The notes beneath the pieces were generated by a model that saw only the letters and a list, made by a program, of their open reading frames with translations, did not search any database and was not told the DNA's origin. Source: Charina bottae (Eukaryota; Chordata; Lepidosauria; Squamata; Charinaidae). Taken from it: a stretch of 64,000 nucleotides of DNA. Positions 35,002-46,164 of the stretch are shown one piece after another; positions within the stretch are counted from its first letter, which is position 1; every line of letters starts with the position of its first letter. Location of the stretch: NCBI GenBank assembly GCA_023362775.1, contig JALMGJ010000004.1, forward strand, positions 35,976,929 to 36,040,928, given 5' to 3'. The position numbers were made by a program, and so were the translations under genes.

Positions 35002-35007
35002 CCATCT

Positions 35008-35245
35008 ATTTATTTTCTATCCCACCTTTATTATTTTTATAAATAACTCAAGGCGGCCAACATAGCTAATACTCCTTCCTCCTCCTCTTTTCCTCACAAC
35101 AACAACCCTGTGAGGTGAGTTCGGCTGAGAGAGAGGGACTGGCCCAAGGTCACCCAGCCGGCTTTCATGCCTCAGGCAGGACTAGAACTCACAGATTCCT
35201 GGTTTCTAGCCTGGTGCCTTAACCACTAGACCAAACTGGCTCTCA
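35008..35245 (-). mobile_element. CORE-SINE with LINE-type tail, full length
   Basis: Antisense of the family: CTATCCCACCTTTATTATTT tail, GGTCACCCAGCCGGCTTTCA core, and head ending CTAGACCAAACTGGCTCTC. Confidence 0.92.
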
Positions 35246-35252
35246 ATTATTA

Positions 35253-35360
35253 TCCTACTTGGACACATTATGCAAAGACTCTCTGGAGAAGGCTCTAATG
35301 CTGGGAAAGGTGGAAGGAAAGAAAGAAAAGAAGAGGATGACTAGCAGCAAGGTGGATGGA
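35253..35360 (+). mobile_element. RTE LINE fragment
   Basis: KDSLEKALMLGKVEGKKEKK followed by SKVDGI matches the RTE C-terminal block (DSLEKTLMLGK(V/T)EGK) seen in both Bov-B copies. Confidence 0.7.
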
Positions 35361-35762
35361 ATAGGTGGAATAGAAGTCCACACCAACTGCTACTGGCCAG
35401 CTGACCTGCAGAAAAAAAATGGTGAAGGATTTAAACTTTTTTTTAAACTCTCCCTATGAAAACAGTAGGATGGGAACAATATTTAAACCTGTTATCATAA
35501 AAATTCTCTGGATCCTCAACAGAAAAAAACAGAGGTCTTTTCAGATGCTTTTAATTAAACTCCTGGGGACACTTAGCCAACACCTTACAGGGCAGAGAAA
35601 GCACTAATCTCTCATCACTATTCTTTAATAGCAGCTACCACTTAGCAGAAGCCAGATGACCCAGTCTGCAGCAGCCAGCCACAAGCCGACGCAGACATTA
35701 ATTTATGATATTTCCATTACACAATGACTGTAACAATTCAGTACTGCCCCAGTAGAGTAAAA

Positions 35763-36085
35763 GTAAAAAAGGTAAAGGTTTCCCTTGCACAGTCGTGTCC
35801 GACTCTAGGGGCCGGTGCTCATCTCCGTTTCTTAGCCGAAGAGCCAGCGCTGTCCGAAGACACTTCCGCGGTCATGTGGCCGGCATGACGCACTGGAACG
35901 CTGTTACCATCCCACCGAAGTGGTACCTATTTATCTACTTGCATTTGCATGCTTTCGAATTGGTAGGTTGGCAAGAGCTGGGGCAAGTGCGGGAGCTCAC
36001 TCCGTCACGGGGCTAGGGTCTCGAACCGCCGACCTTCCGATCGACAAGCCTGGCGTCTTAACCACTGAGCCATCGCGACCCATCT
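35763..36085 (-). mobile_element. Sauria-type SINE, full length
   Basis: Antisense copy with tail GGTAAAGGTTTCCCTTGCAC and head ending CCACTGAGCCATCGCGACCC. The duplication AGTAGAGTAAAA flanks it (35751-35762 and 36086-36097). Confidence 0.94.
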
Positions 36086-36109
36086 AGTAGAGTAAAAACC
36101 ACCTAATAA

Positions 36110-36525
36110 TGCATTCTGAAAAGTGCTGATTGGGACAAGAATCAAGTGTGCCTGCATTCACATGCACATAGATAGAGAAAAGTCAGCAAAAGTTATGCAG
36201 AAAAGTAGCACAGAACAAGAGTGGGGGAAAGCTCAATAAACAAAGGAGAATGGAGTCGTAAGCTTGGGCATTTTGAAATGCATCCTGGAAGCTCAACAGG
36301 ACAGTAAAACTTGCATAGTGTGAATCCCCTCTCCCCCCCCCCCCACCAAAGCTCAACAAGTATGCCCAGTTCAATAGAGAGGCTTTGGATTTTTAAATGC
36401 ATTTTGAAATCTCAGTATAATCTCAGTATAAATGCAGAACATGAGCATGCATAGTCTGCATCTACCCCCACCCCCCAACTCAGAAAACCAGCCCAATCAT
36501 TGTATTTGCTGTGTAATGTTGTTGT
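36110..36525. other. Intron 1, nothing recognised
   Basis: A poly-C run lies near 36335. Two related TTTTGAAATGCAT / GCATTTTGAAAT motifs hint at a short duplication. Confidence 0.4.
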
Positions 36526-36530
36526 AACAA

Positions 36531-36682
36531 GGGGCGTGGTGGCTCAGTGGGTAAGACGCCAGGCTTGTCAATCGGAAGATCGCAAGTTCGGAGTTTCGAA
36601 TCCCTAGTCCCGCGTGACGGAATGAGCTCCCGCACTAGCCCCAGCTCTTGCCAACCTAGCAGTTCTAAAGCATGCAAATGCA
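36531..36682 (+). mobile_element. Sauria-type SINE, head only
   Basis: A box (GGTGGCTCAGTGGGTAAG) and B box (GAGTTTCGAATCCC) are clear; the element stops after AAAGCATGCAAATGCAA, so the tail is missing. Confidence 0.88.
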
Positions 36683-37157
36683 ACAACACTATTAGCAATA
36701 TTTTGTGTGAAGCAGAGTTGTGCACATGCACACGGACACAGCCTCCTCTACATAAACCTTCTACCTGCAATTCTGTTTTGGGGATATTTTTGCAGACTAT
36801 ATACACGTAAGCTTTGCACATGAACTCTTCAGAGAGAAGAATTTTTAAAGGACAATAGTAGCTTACTTATCAGGCAGGCAATAGCATGAAGCTGCAAGCA
36901 ATCCTCTTCTGACTGGAGAGAATCACCTGCATATGTTGCAGGCTGTGTGTAGTATGAGCTCCTCCTGGATATATAATGAGCCCAGGAACACCGTCATTCA
37001 AGTGTGCCATGCGTGTCTCCATCCAGAGTTAACCTCACTTTGGTGATGTTGGAGGGACTGGAGAAACATACAGGAGGGACACCTCTACTGAACCTCTCTT
37101 AGGAGACATGAGTCAGTGATATATCCCAATATGTAAGTCAGTGACTGAGGGACTTCC

Positions 37158-37283
37158 AAGGGCTGAAAGAGATTGACTGGCCCAAGGTTACCCAGCTGGC
37201 TTTGTGCCTACGGCGGGACTAGGACTCATGGTCTCCCGGTTTCTAGCCAGGTTCCTTAACCACTACACCAAACTGGCTCTCTC
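37158..37283 (-). mobile_element. CORE-SINE fragment
   Basis: Antisense core GGCCCAAGGTTACCCAGCTG and head ending CACCAAACTGGCTCTC; the tail is missing. Confidence 0.8.
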
Positions 37284-37289
37284 AGTGAC

Positions 37290-38295
37290 TGGCTGTGAGT
37301 ATGATCTACATAAATTGGTGTTTCGGAAACAGCACTCACTATCTGGCGATGGACAGATGATTTAGTGTAGGCAAGGTAAGTGGTAAGCTCTCATTGCCCT
37401 TCAGTCACAGGTCAAGAAGGTCTAGCAGTTGTGAATGATAGGATTGCCTACTCTGGAGAATACCTTCCCACTCAGAATTTTGATCAGTGGGCAATAAACA
37501 TTCACGAAGAAACATTGCTAGGTCTGAACAGCCCCTATTACTTACACCAAACAAGAGCAGATCTGTCATCTTACCTTCCTCTACCTACTCAGGTAGCACA
37601 GAATGGAGCATTTTGTCTTTCTGCACAAGCCAGCAGATGGTTCCTCTCTTTTTCTTGATAGTGCATAAGCATGCTGCCCAAAGAGGAGGCTAGCATAGGT
37701 GGGTCTTTCAAGGACAGCGCCAGGGCCCTGGTTATACTACGTCTGAGTTCCCTGGAAGTCAGACCTCTTCCTCCTGGCTGCAGCTTCGTTTCCTTTCCTC
37801 CTCCTGGGTAATCAGGAGCTCTCTTCACTGGGGAGGTTTACATTACTGGCAATGCTTTTTATTCACCCCTGAGTCACACAGACAGAAAAATACAAAGGTT
37901 TGTTCATCACCCAAGAGCTTCAGCCAGCACATGACCCCTGTGAGAATCCATGCTGCCAAGACTGTCTCACTGGCGTCTGTCTTTTCCTGGAGTTAATCTA
38001 TTATTTGTTTTAAGGAAAGAAACTAAGGTAGAAGATGGATTTGTAGAGCTATCTCTGTGCTCAGAGGGTCATTGCAAAGAAAAACAGGTCAAGCCTAGAG
38101 GGGGCCTTTGTCATGAGTCATGACAGATCTAATGCTTTTGGGAAACATCTAAGCAAAGCTATGGAGATTTACTATCTACTACTAAGGAAGACCTTCTTTT
38201 GGCTTAGAAGAATTCTACAAGTGATGTGAGATAGACTTATAAAGTTTAGTTTTTCAAACTAATATCAATCTCTCTATATGAATGAATGAATGAAG
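37290..38295. other. Intron 1, nothing firmly recognised
   Basis: 37650-38130 has an LTR-like feel (TTTTTATT, promoter-like C+T-rich text), but no ends or target duplication were found. Confidence 0.35.
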
Positions 38296-38303
38296 GTCTA
38301 GGA

Positions 38304-38503
38304 CATAGCTTTCGAAACTGTGTGTTGCGACACTTTAGTGTTTAGTGTGTCGCTAAAAAGTTTAGTGTGTCGCAACACAACCTGGAAGCGGCGGCGGCGC
38401 TTCCACGTTTTAGCAGAAAACAGGCTGCTGCCGCCGCCGTTCACACCGCTGCCGCGCCCCCCCGCGCGCTGTGTCGCCAACGGTGGCAGTTTGGAAAGCA
38501 CTG
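38304..38503 (+). mobile_element. G+C-rich hAT-like MITE, copy 8
   Basis: Perfect duplication GTCTAGGA at 38296-38303 and 38504-38511. End A (CATAGCTTTCGAAACTG) is left; the short B variant is right. Confidence 0.93.
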
Positions 38504-38518
38504 GTCTAGGATCTAGTG

Positions 38519-38817
38519 CATAGCTTTCCAAACTGTGTGTCGCGACACTTTAGTGTGTCGCAACACAACCCGGAATCGGTGGTGCGGCGTGCATGGCAGC
38601 GGTGCAGGGGTGTGTGTGGCGGCAGCGGCAGCGACGACGGTAGCAGCGCGCCATCAGTGCTTCTGTTTTTTAGCAGAAAATACGAGGCTGCTGCACACCA
38701 CCACCGCGTGCTCCCCCGCGCTGCCGCCGTGCGCGCCCCCGTTGCCGCATGTGCCCCTGTGCCTCCGCCCCCGCCGCCGTTGGTGTGTCGCCAACGGCGG
38801 CAGTTTGGAAAGCACTG
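38519..38817 (+). mobile_element. G+C-rich hAT-like MITE, copy 9
   Basis: Perfect duplication ATCTAGTG at 38511-38518 and 38818-38825. It lies 15 bp from copy 8 in the same orientation, and the two targets share one base. The interior is rich in GGCAGCG and CCGCCG. Confidence 0.93.
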
Positions 38818-38889
38818 ATCTAGTGAGTAAGAGGCATATAAATTTTCGTAAATGAATATACTTGACGCATTGCACATTTTCATACAGTA

Positions 38890-41695
38890 TTTATGAATAA
38901 ATAGGCAACTGATGGACCCAGTTGGGTTTCAGAGGGAGCTTAGGGTTGTTCTGGGAAGTCTTCGGTCCGGCCAAGGCCTTGGTGGCCGCATGTAACAAGA
39001 CAGCGGCCACGGCTTTGGATCGGATCGCGCCTGAGCGGCCTCTCCATGTGCATGGCTCCCTGTGGTTTATGGAGGAGCTGAGGAGGCTTAAGAGGGCTAA
39101 GAGACGCCTGGAGCGCCACTGGCAGAAGTTGGGGAGCGAAGACGATCGAACACGAGCTAGAGCCACTATTAGAGCCTACCTCATGGCGGTAAGGGCAGCG
39201 AAATGTGGTTAATTCTCTGCTCTTATTGCATCTGCAGATAGCTGCCCGGCGGCCCTGTTTTGGGTAACCCGGACTCTTCTGGGAGGGAGTAGTTCGGGGA
39301 TCTACGTTCAGGGCCGTTGTGAGGAATATGCTGAGCATCTGGCAGGTAAAGTTGCTCGCATCCGCTCTGCGTTGAATTCCAGCCTTGATGCAAGGCCAGT
39401 GGGAGCTACGGGGTCTGAGTCTTCCATGGTTATCTGGGAAGAGTTTGAGCCCGTTGAACCTGAGGAAGTGGACAGGGTTCTTGTAGCTGTTAGTTTGGCC
39501 ACTTCTGTGTTAGATCCGTGCTCCTCCTGGCTAGTCAAGGCTGCCCGGGAGAGGACATGTGATTGGGTCTGGGCGGTGGTTAATTCCTCTTTGAGGGAGG
39601 GGGTTGTCCCGCCAGTTCTTGAGGAGGCGGTGGTGCACCCCCTCCTGAAGGGGCCATCGCTCGACCCAACCAATCTGGATAGTTTCCGTCCAGTCTCCAA
39701 CCTCCCCTTTTTAGGGAAGGTTGTTGAGAAAGTGGTCGCACAGCAGCTTCAAAGGGCTCTGGATGAAGTGGATTAATTAATTAATTAATTAATTAATTAA
39801 TACCCTGCCTATCCCCTCCCTAACGGAGGACTCTAGGTGGCTTACATACATATATATATTTCATTATACATTTTCCATACATATACAATTTAAACCGCGC
39901 ACGCTAAGGGAAGGGGTAAGGGAACCGACTCTTCTGTGGCTACTTGGACTATATGTCCCACAATGCCTTGCGTCGGAGCCGGCTGCTGACGTCCTGTAGA
40001 TGAAACTGCTTTTTCCGGGATCCGTCGTTGCCACCGCCATTCCAGAGATCTTCCGTTCGGTGGCCGACTCCCCGACAGGACGCCAGCATATTGTCCCACT
40101 TAAGGTGGTACCCATTTATCTACTTGCTAAGCTTTCGAACTGTTGGGTTGACAGGAGCTGGGACTAGCAACGAGAGCTCACCTCGTTGCGCGGGGATTCG
40201 AACTGCCGACCTTCCGATCGGCAGTCTACAGCTCAGCGGTTTAACCCGCTGAGCCACCGCGTCCCAGTGGATTATCTAGACCCCTTTCAGTCAGGATTCA
40301 GGCCGGGATATGGGACTGAGACGGCATTGATCGCGCTCTTGGATGACCTCTGGCAGGAGCGGGATGGGGGCAGTGCAACCATCCTTGCTCTTCTTGACCT
40401 CTTGGCAGCCTTCGATACCATCGATCATGGTATCCTTCTGGACCGGCTTCGGGAGTTGGGGGTGGGCCGCACTGTGCTGCGCTGGTTCTCCTCCTTCCTC
40501 AGGGGTCAGTTCCAGTCGGTGTTGATAGGAGGGGAGAGGTCCAGTCCACGGCGCCTACTGTGTGGGGTGCCACAGGGCTCGGTTCTCTCACCCCTCTTAT
40601 TTAACATCTACATGAGGCCACTGGGTGAGGTGATCCAATGGTTTGGGATGAGGTATCATCAGTATGCTGATGTTACCCAGCTTTATATTCCTCCCCCGGC
40701 TGTCTGAGTGATGCCGTGGATGTCCTATCTCAGTGCCTGGAGGCTGTAGGGGCCTGGATGGGGCGTAATGGGCTCCGGCTCAATCCAAGCAAGACTGAGT
40801 GGCTTTGGGTGTTTGGGCCTCCCAGTACCAAGGTTTTTCCATCTTTGGTCCTGGATGGGGTGGCACTGCCCCAGACGGACCCGGTGAGCAATTTGGGGGT
40901 CCTCTTGGACTCACGGCTCCTGCTGGAAGAGAAGGTGGCAGCCGTGGCTAGGAGGGCCTTTGCACACCTTTGGGTTGTGCACCAATTGCGCCCATTCCTG
41001 GACCACGAGGCACTACTCACTGTCACTCATGCCCTTGTGACCTCCCGTTTGGACTATTGCAATGTGCTCTACATGGGGCTGCCCTTGAAGAGCATTCGGA
41101 AGCTTCAGCTGGTACAAAATGCAGCTGCCCGGATTGTAAATGGTGTCGGCTACTCAGCAGATGTGACACCACTGCACCGAGATCTGCATTGGTTGCCGGT
41201 GTCTTTCCAGGTGCAATTCAAGGTGCTGGTTGTCACCTTTAAAGCCCTTCATGGCTTGGGACCGGGTTACCTTAGGGACTGTCTTCTCCCAGTTGTTTCT
41301 ACCCGTCCAATCCGGTCCAGCAGGATGGGCATGCTCCGGGTTCCATCAGCCAAGGAATGTCAGCTGGCGGGGACCAGGAGACGTGCCTTTTCTGCTGTGG
41401 TGCCTGCCCTCTGGAACATCCTTCCTCCTGAGATTAGGATGGCCCCCCAACCCTTTTGGCTTTTCGGAAGGCCTTGAAGACCTGACTTTATGCCCAGGCC
41501 TGGGGCCCCGAGTGTGTGAAGGGCCCCATTTCATGGTTGTGCTAACACCAATGGCTTTTAAGATCTCTCGGCTGTATTTATATTTATATTAATTTTTTGG
41601 TATTGTTTTTATTGTTGACTGTTTTTATTATTGTTAGCCGCCCAGAGTCACTGGTTTGAGATGGGCGGCTATATAAATTGAATAAATAAATAAAT
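38890..41695 (+). mobile_element. L2-clade LINE, long copy, split by a SINE
   Basis: Low-divergence copy running from the end of the endonuclease region through the whole RT to a 3' UTR ending GGGCGGCTATATAAATTG and (AAAT)n. Translation gives RPVSNLPFLGKVVEKVVAQ, the SINE, then FQSGFRPGYGTETALIALL, LLDLLAAFDTIDHGILLDR, GVPQGSVLSPLLFNIYMRP and QYADVTQLYI. The catalytic motif is YADV (40663-40674) instead of YADD. A stop after AAKCG (about 39210) and a one-base frameshift near 40700 precede the thumb region (40716-41477: SRLDYCNVLYMGLPLKSIRK). Dead, but young by the standards of this window. Confidence 0.92.
39776..40265 (-). mobile_element. tRNA-headed SINE with LINE-type tail, nested in L2
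   Basis: Perfect 9-bp duplication AGTGGATTA at 39767-39775 and 40266-40274. On the minus strand the head has an A box (GGTGGCTCAGCGGGTTAA) and B box (CAGTTCGAATCCC) close to the Sauria SINE, but the 3' end differs: TAAGCCACCTAGAGTCCTCC, GTTAGGGAGGGGATAGGC and (TTAA)n, which matches the LINE tail at 59404-59485. The middle (about 39890-40090) is unlike the Sauria body. Confidence 0.9.
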
Positions 41696-41967
41696 TTAGA
41701 TCTAGTCTGCAGAATTGCCTGCCTCATTTATATTTAAATTAGTAGGTGCCTGACATTGAAATACGTTTTGTGTTCTGGCCTTTGCTTTGGAATGGTTGCA
41801 AGCAGCACTGTGGGTTCTCAAGCTTGAAGTTCTCCTATACTACACTGTCATCAGGAGCACAACATAATTGCTTTGGTGTTGTGAGTGGACTGCTAGTTCC
41901 TCCAGGTCATGATCATCTCCAGATGGGGACCCACATTCAGGACGAGGACTTCTTTCCAAACTCTCAC

Positions 41968-42656
41968 TGTCAGGAAGTGTCCTGTCTCAGGCCAAGCGCA
42001 CACAAGTACATGGAGAGGTAGCTGCAAACTTTTACTAGGTGAGTTTTTAAGCAATAGCGAGCAGCAGAGGGAAAGGTATGTGCAAATGCACACAAGAGCA
42101 ATCAAGATCCCACAAGTCCAGCAAAACTTGCCTAAAGAGAGAGTCCAAAATCAAAGGAGCAGGCACAAGAGTGGTCAGGCACATCCAGGGGTCCAAAGTG
42201 TTAGTGAGGTCATCAGCCGGCCTAGATTCAGAGTCACGGTCACACGGGTTCGAGTCCAAAGGCAAGGCACACAGAGTCTGGGTTTGCAAACAGCTGTTTC
42301 CAACGAAGAGGCTCGAGCTCATAGCTCTTCTTAAATAAGAGCAGTCCCGGCGTGGCTCATTTAGGAGGGCGAGGCTGCTTCCTAGCGAGTAGCCTTGCTG
42401 AATTCCTCTGCTCTGCTCTTTTTGCCGCCCGCCGGGCTCTTGCGTTGGGAGGGGGTGGTAATTCTGTGCCCTCATCTTCAGAGAGTGGTGCAGCTGTCTC
42501 TGCTGGTTGCTGGCCAGCCCCGCCGCCTCTGCCTGCTCAGGCGGCCGTTCATCTGGTGACTCCGGAGCTGACGGTTCATTATCCAAGGCCACTTCTGGGG
42601 CTGGCTGCCCTTCTTCGTCTGAAGATTCTGATTCCAAATCTGAGCCCACCATGACA
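41968..42656 (-). mobile_element. Probable solo LTR, about 689 bp
   Basis: On the minus strand it begins TGTCATGGTGGGC and ends CTTCCTGACA, with matching TGTCA/TGACA termini, and carries a TATA-like TTATTTAAG two fifths along. The flanking 5-mers do not match, so boundaries or duplication may have decayed. The open frame on the minus strand is not a recognised protein. Confidence 0.55.
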
Positions 42657-42659
42657 GAA

Positions 42660-43405
42660 AGGGAATGGGTTGGCTGAGCAAAGGTCCGCATTGCCACTTT
42701 CTGTGCGTTAGGAACAGCCTCTCCTCCAGCACAGGTTCTGCCCCAGGTGTGCCACCTTTGACATCCTGTGGCAATGACCACCAATTCAGGATCAGGAGCA
42801 ACTCCATTTTGCGGCTTAGGAGGAGGAGGACTTGTAGCAGTGGGGGCTTATGGCTGCTTCTATGCTGCATCTTTGCACCCTGGATTCAGAAAGATGCGTC
42901 ACCTCTTCAAATGACAGACACAAGCCTGTAGTGCAGAGGAATTTTGGGTTTTTTTAATGAATTATTCTAATATTCCATGAAATATTTCTGTACGAGGAGC
43001 AATTACAAAAGATCCTCGGTTTTTTAATAACTTGGAAACATTGTTATGGGGAATGGTGAGAATCAATTTCTTGAAAGTGCAGTCCTTTGCCTATTGTACC
43101 AACAGAATTATTATTTTACTAAAGTAATTCTGTTAACAAATTTATAAAGTAGTTCAGCTCTAATGGATTCTTGCTAGGTTTTTGTTTCTTTGTCTTCAAA
43201 AGTAAAGCTATACATATGTGCTGATTTTCAAAAGAATGACTGTCCCTGAGTTTGGCTGCTAAACATTGTTGCTCCTAGAATTTCTCCCGTGGAGGCACAG
43301 GATCTGCTTGTTATGCACTGCACTTGCTGCAGTTCACATAGCAAAGCTATCAGTCCGTGATGCAACAAGGGGTTTTATTTTTCACCCAGCTTGTTGCAGA
43401 GCTTG
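42660..43405. other. Intron 1, nothing firmly recognised
   Basis: 42660-42930 is moderately G+C-rich and may belong with the adjoining LTR; the rest is A+T-rich. Confidence 0.35.
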
Positions 43406-43409
43406 ACGT

Positions 43410-43537
43410 TGATTAGGGCTGAGAGGGAATGACTGCCCAAGGTGATCCAGCCGGCTTGGGTGCCCAAGGGAGGACTAGAAGCCAGTTTTCCCACTCCTAG
43501 TCCAGCGCTTTAACCATTGCGCCCCACTGGCTCTCAG
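43410..43537 (-). mobile_element. CORE-SINE fragment
   Basis: Antisense core (GCCCAAGGTGATCCAGCCGG) and head ending CGCCCCACTGGCTCTCA. Confidence 0.8.
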
Positions 43538-43539
43538 TA

Positions 43540-44214
43540 TAGCTTCTAAATACTTTTTAGAATTGGAAATTTGGTCATCATTCTATGTTTGTAATTGTTT
43601 CCTTTGAACTACTGAGCTACAGTGAAGAATGTGCATATTCCTTCAGATCAGTTGCTTCAACATTAATTTGGTCAAAAGTGAATCTTTGGAGTATCGAGTG
43701 CTCAGCATAAGAGACCTGCTAGGTTCTGTTTGATTTTCCAAGACTTAAGGAGAAACTTTACTAGACATCTTTCCTTTTTGTTCTGTTTTCTCTTGAATAA
43801 GTTTGAGAACGTTTTGGAAAATACTTTAAAAGATACTTCAAAGTCTCATTCAACATTACTTGAACAGCATTATAAGAACAAAACAGAAGGAACAGCAAAA
43901 AAAAATCTTACCAACAGTCATGTATCTGTCTGCTACAAATCAACTTCAGAGAAAGGTAGAAAGCTATTTAGTTGAAGTATTTAACAATTCTTTCTGTTCA
44001 GATGGATAGTTAGCATAAATTGGCATTTGGAAAATGTGCAAAATCAAATGGCTCCCTTTAGGGTATTAAATGTAACTTCTAATAATTCTCATAATTAAAA
44101 TATATCTATAACTGTTGCTCTTTCAAAATAAAATTACTCATCTTCATACCAATTTGCACACTGCTTTTCATGCAGTATTTGGTCCAGTGCACTGTCTGAT
44201 CCAGTTATGAGAGG
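43540..44214. other. Intron 1, nothing recognised
   Basis: A+T-rich; an 81-codon frame at 43730-43975 shows no motif. Confidence 0.45.
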
Positions 44215-44222
44215 TTTTAGAG

Positions 44223-44558
44223 CAGGGCTTTCCAAACTTTTCCCGCGGTGACACACCAACGGCGGCGCGTGAGAAAACCCGGAAGCGCCGCTGGTGTGGC
44301 GGCGTGCAAAAACCCAGAAGCGCTGCCGCTGCTTTCAATTTTTGCACGCCACCACCACTGCGGCGCTTTCGGATTTTCGTGCGCCACAGCGGTGTCGGCA
44401 GCGGTGTCCTTGTGTGCCGTGCGAAAACCCGGAAGCGCTGATGGCCCGTGGCCGCACACAGCAGTGGCGCGCCATCAGCGCTTCCAGGTTTTGACGCGAC
44501 ACACCTGGCCCCCACAGGCGACACACTTTTGTGTCGTGACACAGTTTTGAAAGCTGTG
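44223..44558 (-). mobile_element. G+C-rich hAT-like MITE, copy 10
   Basis: Perfect duplication TTTTAGAG at 44215-44222 and 44559-44566. End B with TTTTCCCGCGG is left, end A right. Several AAAACCCGGAAGCGC-type modules lie in both directions. Confidence 0.92.
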
Positions 44559-44646
44559 TTTTAGAGGCTTGAAGACATAGACATTATGCTTTTATGTTTT
44601 TGGCTTATAGCTTGTTCTCCCTTGCCTGTCTCCACTTATTTCAGCT

Positions 44647-44648
<2 letters not shown>

Positions 44649-44716
<68 letters not shown>
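44649..44716. repeat. (TG)n(AG)n compound microsatellite
   Basis: About 20 TG units run directly into about 14 AG units. Confidence 0.95.
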
Positions 44717-44721
<5 letters not shown>

Positions 44722-44794
44722 TGGGTGGATCCACAGAATAGTGAATCCATATTTGAGCGATAGAGTAGTGCCAGCAGTCTTAAAAAGAAGCAAT

Positions 44795-45855
44795 AGTATG
44801 TCCATTTCTGAAAAACCTTTCATGTATCCAGAGGTTTATGACAGGTTCCACCCAGTCACAAATATCATTGGGGGGGGGGGGGGGGCAAGGTGTTAGAATG
44901 ACTAGTATTTGTGCAGCTGCAGATGTTTTCTGGAAAAAACCATCTTGACACATTTGAGTCCGGGCTCAAGCCTGCTCTTGGGATGGAATTGGCTTTGGTT
45001 ACTTTGACGAATGACATCCTACAAGAAAGATACAGAAGAAATGAGACTCGGTTGTTCCTGCTTGATCTTTTGGTGGCTTTTGAACCAGTTAACTATACTA
45101 TTTCTGAGTTATCTTAGAATAATGAGTGAGGAAATATCCTTTCTTGCAGGGATAGTTTCAGAGAAGAATATTGGGTGACGGTGGGGTGTTACAAGATACT
45201 ACTTTGTTTTCAGTGCTCTTTAGAATCTATATATAGCTGCTGAGAGTTTTGGAATGAAATGCCAAACGTCTAAATCAAGAGAAGCCGTGCATGCCCTGAA
45301 CCTGTGCTGGATACAGAGGTGGGCTGAACGACAGCCAAGAAATTGAGGCAAATCCTGATGAGAGACCCTGTGGGCTGGTGGCTCCCAGATCCTGGAATTG
45401 CAGAGCCTCCCAATTCTAAATGGGGCTGTATTTCCTGGAAAAGAAAAGAAAAGAAAACAAAACAAAACAATGCTTCTAAAATCATAACTGTCCAAGGCTT
45501 ATGTGACCATTATAGTTTGCATCACCTTTTACTAGCTTCAGCTGGCTTACCATCTCTGCTCTTTCCTTGACAGAGATAGAATTAGGGTGACTGGTAACTT
45601 CACGTACCAATGCATTCTGTGTAGGGCTAGCCTTGTATCTGATCTGGAAACAGCAGGTGTTGCAGAATGAAGCACCTGGCCATATACCTTATATACCATA
45701 TAACATTACCTCTGTGCTGAAACAATTGCACTTACTACCGGTTAGCTACCAGGCCAAGTTACAGGTGTTAGTTGTTCTTTTCTCTTTGTTTTTAAATGTT
45801 TTTAACAATTTGTAAACTGCCTAGAGTCATGGGGAGTCAGGCAGCATGTGAATTA
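44795..45855 (+). mobile_element. L2-clade LINE remnant, RT region to 3' end
   Basis: HLDTFESGLKPALGMELALV and ETRLFLLDLLVAFEPVNY match the L2 palm (FQSGFRPGYGTETALIAL; LLDLLAAFDTIDH). LHLLPVSYQAKLQVLVV and a CTGCCTAGAGTCATGGGGAG tail follow. Many stops and deletions. Confidence 0.82.
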
Positions 45856-45879
45856 TGATTATGTTTATGTTTATTTTCT

Positions 45880-46100
45880 TGATTGTGCCTTTGAGTCAGT
45901 CTTAAACTCCTGGTGACAAGTCCGTGTAGTTTTCTTGGTAACATTTTCAGAAGTGGTTTCCCCTTGCTACCTTCCTAGGGCTGAGAGAGAGTGGCTGGCC
46001 CAAAATCACCCAACTGGCTTTGTGCCTAAGGCAGGACTAGAACTCATGGTCTCCTGGTTTCTAGCCTGGTGCCTTAACCACTAGACCACAATGACTATCA
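45880..46100 (-). mobile_element. CORE-SINE with RTE-like tail
   Basis: The antisense head and core match the other CORE-SINEs, but the 3' part (TTGAGTCAGTCTTAAACTCC, TGGTGACAAG) resembles the RTE 3' end seen at 19206 rather than the L2-type tail. Confidence 0.65.
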
Positions 46101-46118
46101 TAGGTTTTATTATTTAAG

Positions 46119-46119
46119 C

Positions 46120-46159
<40 letters not shown>

Positions 46160-46160
46160 T
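46119..46160. repeat. (ATT)n microsatellite
   Basis: About fourteen ATT units. Confidence 0.95.
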
Positions 46161-46164
46161 ATTT

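Noticed and set aside
37650..38130. A further LTR
   Set aside because: No TG...CA ends or flanking duplication could be located.
42047..42784. 245-codon minus-strand frame
   Set aside because: Lies almost wholly within the probable LTR, starts outside it, and has no recognisable domain.
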